From positions 1-8,027 of the forward strand of contig CAMZCW010000100.1 in the NCBI GenBank assembly GCA_947305045.1: a stretch of 8,027 nucleotides of DNA, in the 5' to 3' direction. Both the position numbers and the translations under genes were made by a program. The notes under the pieces are model-generated. The model was not told where the DNA came from. It did not search any database and saw only the letters and a program-made list of their open reading frames with translations. This DNA comes from an uncultured Bacteroidales bacterium (GTDB taxonomy: Bacteria; Bacteroidota; Bacteroidia; Bacteroidales; UBA932). Position 1 is the stretch's first letter; each line of letters starts with the position of its first letter. Below are positions 1-5,376 of the stretch, in pieces.

Positions 1-368
1 TACTGAATTTTCTTCCCGAACGGAAAAATGGAGCCAATCGCCATCTTGAAATGCTGCATGCCCCAGGGAATCCCCACGATGGTGAGGCAGAAGACGATGC
101 CAAACCCCAGGTGAATCAGTGCAATCTCCCACCAGCCCACAAGAATCCAGATAAGATTCATGACGATGGATACGCAGCCCGGCTGGTTGGGGCCGTCCAC
201 CAATTCTTTGCCGAAGGGCCATAGCGCGTAGGTCCCCAGCTTGAATAGCTGAATGCCAAACGGAATGCCGATGATGGTGATGCACATCAGCAGCCCCACG
301 AAATAGTATATCAGGGCGATAAGAAGACCGCCCAGTACGAGCCAGAGAATATTTCCAAGAAAGTTCAT
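1..368 (-). CDS. yccF: YccF-family inner membrane protein (3' end at or just beyond window edge)
   Basis: A minus-strand frame starting at ATG 366-368 encodes 122 residues before the window ends; the next codon begins TA, so it is either Tyr or the stop itself. The protein is very hydrophobic and contains two copies of the YccF (DUF307) repeat: residues 29-57 with IGIPFGIQLFKL and ALWPFGK, and residues 94-122 with VGIPWGMQHFKM and IFPFGKK. Three to four membrane segments are apparent. YccF proteins are inner-membrane proteins of unknown biochemical role. The start lies 5 bases after the stop of the NUDIX gene on the same strand, so the two are probably cotranscribed from the divergent promoter region near 1223-1359. 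Family assignment is firm; function is unknown. Confidence 0.88.
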   Translation of the reverse strand, partial: MNFLGNILWLVLGGLLIALIYYFVGLLMCITIIGIPFGIQLFKLGTYALWPFGKELVDGPNQPGCVSIVMNLIWILVGWWEIALIHLGFGIVFCLTIVGIPWGMQHFKMAIGSIFPFGKKIQ

Positions 369-373
369 AATAG

Positions 374-1222
374 TCAGAATTCCAGTTTATTTCCTTCTTC
401 TTTCATTTCCACGTATTTGGCCTTGTTCAGGCGGAAAAGCGAAGCGATGCGCCCCGGACGGCGCTTGGGCTTAACCTCGGCAGCGGACATGGGCATCTCC
501 GGCTCAGCGCAGCAATATTCCATATCGGCCATTATACGCGGAGCGGCATGCTTCATGGCCATCGCAGGCGGATCAGGCTCGGCGCGGCTGAACTCTACCG
601 GTTCCTCGGCCTCTTCCAGGATGCCGGAAGACAATATTTTCCGCTGGAAATTACGGCGGTCAAACTTGACGCCGAGGATAATTTCATAAAGCCGCTGCAG
701 GTCCGGAATGGTAAACTCTTCGTCCAGGAGGTCAAAGCCGACGGGCTCAAAGTGAATGTCCCGCTTGATGCGCTCAAGGGCAGCATGGATGATATCGGCA
801 TGGTCGAAAGCGAGCTGCGGAAGGTCATCGATGGGAAACCAGGCGGCTTCGTCGGCATCGTCGCCTCCTTCTACTTCAGACGGCTTCACAAGCGCATAGA
901 ATGCTATGGTAATCACGCGCTCGCGCGGGTCGCGCGAAGGGTCGGAGAATACGCCCAACTCGCCGATGGCCGATGCTTCCAGTGCGGTCTCCTCCTTCAG
1001 TTCGCGGAGGGCACCCTCCCTGGCCGTCTCATCGCCCCGGAGGAATCCGCCCGGAAGGGCCCACTCCCCCTTGTAGGGCTCTCCCCCTCTTCTCACCAGG
1101 AGGACCTTCAGTTTCCAGTCTTCATACGTGAAGATGACACAGTCCGTAGTGACCGCCGGATGCTCATACTTGTACTGATAAGGGAACGCCGCGCCCCTGA
1201 CAAATGTGTAATTCTTAGCCAT
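374..1222 (-). CDS. NUDIX hydrolase with C-terminal winged helix (NrtR-like regulator), 282 aa
   Basis: The N-terminal half is a NUDIX domain (about 22-150). Its Nudix box lies at residues 59-81: G59, E65, R73, E74, E77 and E78 are all present, and only the last consensus glycine is changed (EETAL instead of EETGL). The metal-binding and catalytic glutamates are therefore intact, and the domain could bind or hydrolyse ADP-ribose or a related nucleotide diphosphate. Residues about 158-204 (FTIPDLQRLYEIILG, then FDRRNFQRKIL) match the winged-helix DNA-binding domain of NrtR-type regulators. The family's closing strand (RRPGRIASLFRLNKAKY, 254-270) is displaced by an unusual insertion of about 47 residues rich in Met, Pro, Ala and Glu (about 204-250). 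Start ATG 1220-1222 gives the usual N-terminus. It is divergent from the vWA gene and upstream of yccF. Role inferred: repressor or activator of the neighbouring genes with ADP-ribose-type ligand; a plain hydrolase is possible. Confidence 0.88.
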   Translation of the reverse strand: MAKNYTFVRGAAFPYQYKYEHPAVTTDCVIFTYEDWKLKVLLVRRGGEPYKGEWALPGGFLRGDETAREGALRELKEETALEASAIGELGVFSDPSRDPRERVITIAFYALVKPSEVEGGDDADEAAWFPIDDLPQLAFDHADIIHAALERIKRDIHFEPVGFDLLDEEFTIPDLQRLYEIILGVKFDRRNFQRKILSSGILEEAEEPVEFSRAEPDPPAMAMKHAAPRIMADMEYCCAEPEMPMSAAEVKPKRRPGRIASLFRLNKAKYVEMKEEGNKLEF

Positions 1223-1230
1223 AGCAGGAG

Positions 1231-1261
1231 CAAATTTAGCCGTTTTGTTTCAAAAAACAAA
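1231..1261 (-). promoter_or_regulatory. Candidate promoter of the NUDIX-yccF operon
   Basis: On the minus strand, TTTG (1258-1261) is followed after 19 bases by TAAATTTG (1231-1238), matching the Bacteroidetes -33/-7 consensus TTTG and TAnnTTTG. Only 8 bases separate the -7 element from the ATG, so the transcript would be almost leaderless. A second -7 match, TAATTTTG at 1271-1278, would give a leader of about 40 bases but lacks a good -33 element. Which one is used cannot be decided from sequence. Confidence 0.4.
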
Positions 1262-1262
1262 A
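1243..1262. repeat. Perfect 8-bp inverted repeat in the divergent intergenic region
   Basis: TTTTGTTT (1243-1250) and AAACAAAA (1255-1262) are perfect inverted copies separated by 4 bases. The repeat overlaps the -33 element proposed for the NUDIX promoter, a position where a dimeric winged-helix regulator could repress its own gene. The sequence is A/T rich, so a chance origin is possible. Confidence 0.45.
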
Positions 1263-1264
1263 AA

Positions 1265-1284
1265 TTGCGTCAAAATTACGCGAA
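1265..1284. repeat. Inverted repeat GCGT-N7-ACGC
   Basis: GCGT (1267-1270) and ACGC (1278-1281) are inverted copies around a 7-base A/T centre. The pairing extends by two more bases on each side if one base (1282) is bulged. It lies between the two divergent promoter candidates and is a plausible operator for the NUDIX/winged-helix protein. No known operator consensus was matched. Confidence 0.35.
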
Positions 1285-1310
1285 ATATTTGTTTGGCCCG
1301 AATATTGTTT
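1281..1310. repeat. Imperfect direct repeat upstream of the vWA gene
   Basis: CGAAATATTTGTTT (1281-1294) and CGAATATTGTTT (1299-1310) are near copies in the same orientation, differing by two single-base gaps, with starts 18 bases apart. They overlap the -33 element and the spacer of the vWA promoter. They could be tandem protein-binding sites, though low complexity weakens the argument. Confidence 0.35.
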
Positions 1311-1319
1311 ATATCTTTG
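1288..1319 (+). promoter_or_regulatory. Promoter of the vWA operon (Bacteroidetes type)
   Basis: TTTG (1288-1291), 20 bases, then TATCTTTG (1312-1319) fits the Bacteroidetes consensus TTTG and TAnnTTTG exactly in sequence and spacing. It gives a leader of about 35 bases ending in an A-rich stretch before ATG 1360, the usual arrangement where no Shine-Dalgarno site is used. Confidence 0.65.
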
Positions 1320-1359
1320 TGTCGGAATGACGCATTTAATAATTTAAAAACACAAAGCC

Positions 1360-2055
1360 ATGGAAAACACGAGCAGCAAAACCAAAGTTTACAACGTAAT
1401 CATCATGGACCGCAGCGGTTCCATGTGGGACATCCAGAAATCGGCCATCCAGGGCTATAACGAGGTGCTAGGCGGCATCAAGGCCGATGCCAAGACCTAT
1501 GCGGATACGCAGGAGCACTTCATGACGCTGGTGCTTTTCGACAGCACCTCCATTGATAATGTATATTGGAACGAGGACCCGGCCAAGGCGGCTATCCTTA
1601 CTTCGAAGACCTATGTCCCCGGGGCATCCACTCCCCTGTACGATGCAATCGGGAAGACGCTGACCCGGCTGCAGAAAGAGCTCAACGGGGACCCGAACGT
1701 GTCCGTCATTGTGACCATCATCACCGACGGATACGAGAACAGCTCCACGGAATACTCCCTGAAGGCCGTCAAGGCGCTGATCCAGCACCTGAAGGACGAA
1801 GGGTGGAGCTTTGCCTATATGGGGACGGACCACGATGTGGACGGGGTGACCGTGAGTCTCTCCATCACCAATGTGGTGAAGTTCGAAAAGACGGAGGCCG
1901 AGACGCAGGCCGTGTTCGAGAAGGAAAGACGTGCTCGTGCAAGGCATTCCAAGATGATGTCCCTGTTTGATGCCGCCATGCCGTGTGCATCCGCCTCGGA
2001 AAGACGGGCATACCGGAAGAGACTCTCCGAGGAATACTACAAGGAGGAGGACTAA
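1360..2055 (+). CDS. von Willebrand factor A (vWA) domain protein, 231 aa
   Basis: A compact cytoplasmic protein without signal peptide or membrane segment, made of one vWA fold. The metal-ion-dependent adhesion site is complete: DRSGS (D17, S19, S21), the threonine of STPLYD (T91), and the aspartate of ITDGYEN (D123). It therefore should bind a divalent metal and a protein partner through it. The C-terminal helix, EKERRARARHSK onward (about 187-231), is highly charged. ATG 1360 follows a well-matched Bacteroidetes promoter. Three bases after the stop comes the start of an ADP-ribosylglycohydrolase relic, which suggests the two were once an operon. Related stand-alone vWA proteins occur in Bacteroidetes; their partner and process are not established. 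Domain call is firm, cellular role unknown. Confidence 0.92.
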   Translation: MENTSSKTKVYNVIIMDRSGSMWDIQKSAIQGYNEVLGGIKADAKTYADTQEHFMTLVLFDSTSIDNVYWNEDPAKAAILTSKTYVPGASTPLYDAIGKTLTRLQKELNGDPNVSVIVTIITDGYENSSTEYSLKAVKALIQHLKDEGWSFAYMGTDHDVDGVTVSLSITNVVKFEKTEAETQAVFEKERRARARHSKMMSLFDAAMPCASASERRAYRKRLSEEYYKEED

Positions 2056-2058
2056 GTC

Positions 2059-2247
2059 ATGTTAGGAGCCATCATCGGGGACCGGTACGGGTATAGTTTT
2101 GGCAAGGGCTGGGCATACTGGCATCCGATTTATAAGTGGGAAGACAGTTGCCAGGGAACCGTTCCGTAGGCAATCATCGCCTTCTTGGACTCTGAATCCT
2201 TTGAAGATGCCATCCGAAATTTTTTGGTTGGAAGAAACTATTTTTGA
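2059..2247 (+). pseudogene. ADP-ribosylglycohydrolase relic (internal deletion, nonsense codon, 3' truncation)
   Basis: Three bases after the vWA stop, ATG 2059 opens with MLGAIIGD, the canonical start of bacterial ADP-ribosylglycohydrolases. The frame then jumps to RYGYSF and further to EDSCQGTVP, a stop (TAG 2167-2169), and AIIAFLDSESFEDAIRN. In intact relatives, SCQGTVP is followed directly by E-A-I-I-A-F-L-E-S, so the TAG sits exactly where a Glu codon (GAG) is expected. Homology ends about 2220, just before the family's GGDSDT metal-binding motif. What remains is 8 N-terminal codons joined in frame to a C-terminal segment, with most of the enzyme (about 150 residues or more, including the central metal-ligand motifs) deleted and the tail missing. 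The protein cannot be active. Intact members remove ADP-ribose from proteins or small molecules. Recognition is from remembered family motifs; no search was run. Confidence 0.8.
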
Positions 2248-2289
2248 AAAGTGGAGTTTTGTTGGAAAAAGCGCGGGGAGTATGTCAAG

Positions 2290-3609
2290 TCACATTTGTT
2301 GCAAAGACAATCCTTCGTATGAAACCTTGTAGTCATTGAATTGGTAGGTTGCACGCAGGAAGGCTTCGGCCTTTTGTTTCAATTCGCCGATGCTGATTTC
2401 TTCCTGCTGACGCTTTATCTCGAAGAAGGTCACTCTCTCTGACAGTTCATCGGCCGCAATCATATCAATCTCGTTTTCTCCCTTGCGGTCCCACCATCGG
2501 CCAATTCTGGTATATTTGCCGGTCTCCATGGACACACGGTGGAAATAGCGTTCCAACATCAGGCCGCTGAACGTGTCGTAGTCGCGCTCGATGATTTCCT
2601 GCAACTTGGCGTAATTCTCAATCTCCAGGATATAGTTGTATTTGTAGATGAACCTGAACCAGAAGGTATAGAATACATCGTCCAGTTCATATCGGACATT
2701 TTTGGTGGAACTCTTCTCGAACATGGGCTGCCGTTTGGCAATAAGCTCGTATTCCTTTTCCAGGTTGGTGAGATACCCGCCTATTTCCTTGCCGATGATA
2801 TCCTCTATCGCGCTGCGGGTATTCTTTCCCCGTGCGATGCAAGAAAGGATGGAGAAGTAAATTCCGTAATCCTTGCCGAATTCCTCAATCAGGTTGTTCT
2901 TCCCCTCAGACAGGAAGGTAGAGTTAGGGCTGATGATTTGCTGGATCATGGCCTCCCTGTTCAGTGCGCCGGCATCGACCAGTTGATTGACATATCTGGC
3001 GACGCCACCGGTGAATGTAAATAGCGCCAGAAGGTCCTCATGGGTATAACTGGGATTATAGTCGGCCATAATTTGTTTGAGAACGGATGGCCCAAAGGGC
3101 TTCACCCTCAGTTCACCGGTGTTGCGACCGTATAAGGGCTCCTTCTTGTCTTTGAACAGCTTCTGCATCATGGAATAGATGCTGCCGCAGACGATGAGGT
3201 TGATATGAGCGCTCTTTTCGTAGGTATCCCAGATGTCCTGCATTTCGCTGAATACCGCCTTGTTCACGCGGTAGAACTCCTGAAACTCGTCAATGACAAG
3301 TGTGAAACTCCTTGTCTGCGACAGCCGCATCAAGTATCGGAAAATCTCGCTGAAGCTTCTGCTGCTGCCCAGCGTTGGAATGCCGAGCTTGTCTGTAATT
3401 TCCTCCATATAGGCCTCGCAGAGTTCCGATTCAGCCTTTCTGGCCACAAAGAAATAGACGAATGGCGTATCATTGTAAGCCGTCTTAATTAGCGTTGTCT
3501 TTCCGATACGCCGCCGCCCCGTGACAACCGTAAACTTGGCGGTAGTTTTCGCTGTTTCTCTTGTTTCCTTGAGGAAGGCTATTTCTTGTTCTCTGTCGTA
3601 GAATTTCAT
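2290..3609 (-). CDS. AAA+-like ATPase with C-terminal DUF234 nuclease-like domain, 439 aa
   Basis: The N-terminal part is a P-loop ATPase of the PF01637 (archaeal ATPase) type: Walker A is GRRRIGKT (31-38) and Walker B is TLVIDEFQEF (103-112), followed by a sensor-like IVCGS (139-143). A winged-helix-like middle region follows (about 250-310). The C-terminus matches DUF234: FWFRFIYKY (316-324), then GRWWDRKGENEIDMIA (370-385) and FFEIKR (395-400). The last two resemble the E/D...ExK core of PD-(D/E)XK nucleases, with E380, D382, E397 and K399 as candidate residues. Such ATPases are abundant in Bacteroidetes and archaea; their role is unsettled, with mobile-element and stress functions proposed. 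Length is normal. ATG 3607-3609 is supported by a promoter about 55 bases upstream. It faces the ADP-ribosylglycohydrolase relic tail to tail, with no recognisable terminator between. Confidence 0.88.
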   Translation of the reverse strand: MKFYDREQEIAFLKETRETAKTTAKFTVVTGRRRIGKTTLIKTAYNDTPFVYFFVARKAESELCEAYMEEITDKLGIPTLGSSRSFSEIFRYLMRLSQTRSFTLVIDEFQEFYRVNKAVFSEMQDIWDTYEKSAHINLIVCGSIYSMMQKLFKDKKEPLYGRNTGELRVKPFGPSVLKQIMADYNPSYTHEDLLALFTFTGGVARYVNQLVDAGALNREAMIQQIISPNSTFLSEGKNNLIEEFGKDYGIYFSILSCIARGKNTRSAIEDIIGKEIGGYLTNLEKEYELIAKRQPMFEKSSTKNVRYELDDVFYTFWFRFIYKYNYILEIENYAKLQEIIERDYDTFSGLMLERYFHRVSMETGKYTRIGRWWDRKGENEIDMIAADELSERVTFFEIKRQQEEISIGELKQKAEAFLRATYQFNDYKVSYEGLSLQQM

Positions 3610-3664
3610 AGTACGTTCAATTTAATCCGAAATAGTTATTTCCGAAATCCCCGTTTCGCAACTG

Positions 3665-3696
3665 CAAATATATATCGAGAAAATGACATTTGCAAC
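3665..3696 (-). promoter_or_regulatory. Promoter of the DUF234 ATPase gene
   Basis: On the minus strand, GTTG (3693-3696) lies 20 bases before TATATTTG (3665-3672), a full match to the Bacteroidetes -7 element TAnnTTTG and three of four bases of the -33 TTTG. The leader would be about 50 bases. The 187 bases between this gene and the next minus-strand fragment (3610-3796) are A/T rich and show nothing else I can name. Confidence 0.5.
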
Positions 3697-3796
3697 TCCA
3701 AGGCTATAGTAATTTGGAAAAGAGTCCTATTTTTTTCCTTCACGAAAGTGGGAAATCCAACCACATTTTGCGGTTAGCCCAAAGTGATAAGGTTGT

Positions 3797-4033
3797 TTAG
3801 ATCTGATATTGCGGCCGCGGAAGACTGTCCTTGGGGGACTGGACCTTGACGATGCTGTCGCGGGTTGATCGGCCGAGGTCCTCAAGACTCTCTTCGAGAC
3901 CATGCAGGAGGCGCTTGATCTTGTCTATCGTTTTGGAGACTGCGGTGTCCACCTGGTCGCCAATCCTGTCCGCCTCGTATTCCTTGGGTGCCCATTTGAC
4001 GGTCGTGTACTCGCCCGTGGACGTGTCAAAGAT
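3797..4033 (-). pseudogene. 78-codon 3' gene fragment without a start codon
   Basis: An open minus-strand frame runs from codon ATC (4033) to TAA (3797-3799) in a frame different from the sialidase-like gene. It reads like genuine protein: it begins IFDTSTGEYTTVKWAPKEYE, continues as a charged helical stretch (DKIKRLLHGLEESLEDLGR, about 37-55), and ends PRPQYQI. There is no ATG or plausible start, and an in-frame TAA (4034-4036) lies directly upstream, so this looks like the 3' end of a broken gene. I do not recognise the family. It may be the missing second half of the exported protein whose 5' end is at 5275-5376: joining HAHI to FDTSTGEY gives a continuous sensible protein of about 111 residues. 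That link is inference. Confidence 0.55.
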
Positions 4034-5211
4034 TTAGTGGGCCATGGCGCGAGTTCGCCGAGGATTACCCGCACAACCCGGACATCCTCCTTGTTGACGG
4101 TGAGCGCTACCCAGAGGGTGTCCCCCTCGATGAGCGCCTTGGGGTAATTGTATCCCCTCGTCTTGTAACGCCCCTCCTTCCTTCGCGGGGGCAGGTCCCC
4201 GGGACCGGCGAGGAGACAGGCCCTGTCGAAGAGGTATCCATCCTCGGAGAGGGCCAGCACGAGGGCGCGGCGGGATTTCGTGCCGGTGGGATTGCCCACC
4301 CAGAAGGCCCGTCCATCCGCGAGCGTCCCGGCGCACTGCTTGGAGCGGGAGTCCGGGATATTGCTCAGGCGGGGCGCACTCCAGGATGCGCCCCTGTCGT
4401 CCGAGATGGCGTAGAGCTTCCGGAAGGAGGACTGCTGGTCACGGAAGAGCATGACCAGGCGCCCGTCGCGGGCAAGGTACTGGCTGGGCTCCAGGGGCTT
4501 TCCCTCCCCTTGCGGGAAGCGTGCTTTCCTCCATCCTCTCACACAGGAGGGGTCATCCGTGTAGACCGGGCAGAGGGTCGTCCCCGGACGGAAGTGCACG
4601 GCACCGACGGTCCTGCCGTCCGGAAGGCGCAGCGGGTCCTGCTCGAAAATACCCCCGACAGGCGTCCCGTCCGCCATGAGAACGGGCCTCGGGGCTGTCC
4701 ATGACTGCCCGTCAGCGGTAGAAATGAAGTAGGCGCTCCCTCCGGCCGAACGGTCGGGCGCATAAATGTAGTTCACAAGGGCCGTGAGCGAGTCTCCTCG
4801 GGGAAGCCAACCTCCGGGCGAGGCGAAGTGGTCCTCCGTGGGTGGAACGAGCGTGGAAGGCAGCTCCCATGACTTCCCGTCGGTGCTTGTCGCGTACAGG
4901 ATGCGGGTGTCGGGCGTGTCCTCGTCTTTTGCGGACTCCTGCCACATGCAGTAGTATCGTCCCTTGAAGCGGGTCATGACGGCGTTATTGACGTATCCGT
5001 CGGAGCGGTGGACCTCCGCCCACTCGGCGCCCTCGCAGCGGGGAAGCCCGAGGGAAAGCGTGTCTTCTGGGACAAGGATTCCATCCGCCATCCTCGGAAT
5101 CGGCCCTAAGGCGCCACTGCGGCAGCCGTATAAGAGGAGGATAGCCAGGAAGAGAACAATTCGGTGTCTTTGCGTATTGCAATAACAGCCGTGAAAACGA
5201 GATGTGTTCAT
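3925..5211 (-). CDS. Sialidase-like (BNR/Asp-box) beta-propeller lipoprotein, stop lost
   Basis: From ATG 5209-5211 the protein begins with a lipoprotein signal: basic residues, then IVLFLAILLLYGC with Cys30 as the likely acylation site. The body shows Asp-box motifs of the sialidase superfamily, STDGKSW (about residue 109), STADGQSW (164) and the canonical SDDRGASW (270), and ends with the typical GYNYPKALIEGDTLWVALTVNKED (351-376 region). This matches secreted BNR-repeat proteins annotated as exo-alpha-sialidases; the true glycan substrate cannot be read and hydrolase activity is not proven. The native end should be near ELAPWP (about 4036). The natural stop is missing and the frame runs on for about 37 unrelated codons to 3925, antisense-like readthrough of the 78-codon fragment. 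The same frame is open upstream to 5376. The gene is strikingly GC rich compared with both sides, suggesting separate ancestry. Confidence 0.72.
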   Translation of the reverse strand: MNTSRFHGCYCNTQRHRIVLFLAILLLYGCRSGALGPIPRMADGILVPEDTLSLGLPRCEGAEWAEVHRSDGYVNNAVMTRFKGRYYCMWQESAKDEDTPDTRILYATSTDGKSWELPSTLVPPTEDHFASPGGWLPRGDSLTALVNYIYAPDRSAGGSAYFISTADGQSWTAPRPVLMADGTPVGGIFEQDPLRLPDGRTVGAVHFRPGTTLCPVYTDDPSCVRGWRKARFPQGEGKPLEPSQYLARDGRLVMLFRDQQSSFRKLYAISDDRGASWSAPRLSNIPDSRSKQCAGTLADGRAFWVGNPTGTKSRRALVLALSEDGYLFDRACLLAGPGDLPPRRKEGRYKTRGYNYPKALIEGDTLWVALTVNKEDVRVVRVILGELAPWPTKSLTRPRASTRPSNGHPRNTRRTGLATRWTPQSPKR

Positions 5212-5274
5212 GCAGGAAAGCATTGTTCCCGGAAGATGGTCCATTAGCGTTCTATCTTGACTAATTGCAGTTCG

Positions 5275-5376
5275 AATATGAGCGTGGAATGGGCCGCGGA
5301 CTTCGTAGTCCTTGGCTTCAAGAGCGAATAAAGGAACAAAGGTCAGAAGCAGGAAGAGGAGAGTTCGTTTCATCAT
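5275..5376 (-). pseudogene. 5' fragment of an exported protein gene (signal peptide only)
   Basis: ATG 5374-5376 overlaps the transporter stop as ATGA, the hallmark of a translationally coupled downstream gene, so this start was probably real. It encodes a clear type I signal peptide (MMKRTLLFLLLTFVPLFALEA, cleavage near residue 21) and about 13 mature residues, KDYEVRGPFHAHI. After this the sequence loses coding character until the second signal of the sialidase-like lipoprotein at 5211. The frame stays open into that gene, so a fused product with two export signals is possible. I read this as the 5' end of a gene broken by insertion or deletion. A candidate 3' half lies at 3797-4033. The family is not recognised. 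Confidence 0.55.

Noticed and set aside
548..1330. Long plus-strand frame of 260 codons opposite the NUDIX gene
   Set aside because: It is antisense to a gene with an intact Nudix box and winged helix, shows no recognisable motif, and begins inside that gene.
2099..2332. Plus-strand frame of 77 codons starting at TTG in the relic region
   Set aside because: It is out of frame with the ADP-ribosylglycohydrolase homology, which explains the same bases better, and its 3' end overlaps the ATPase gene.
3745..3780. Short hairpin (AACCAC/GCGGTT with 5-base loop) as a terminator
   Set aside because: One pair is mismatched on the plus strand and only a G-U on the minus strand, and no T run follows on either strand.
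4026..4040. Programmed -1 frameshift joining the sialidase-like frame to the 78-codon frame
   Set aside because: Slipping at AAA would connect the frames, but there is no proper slippery heptamer or downstream structure, and the joined product makes no sense for the family.
3797..5376. Insertion sequence or integron cassette ends around the GC-rich block
   Set aside because: No transposase or integrase, no terminal inverted repeats, no convincing target duplication and no attC-like structure could be found by eye.
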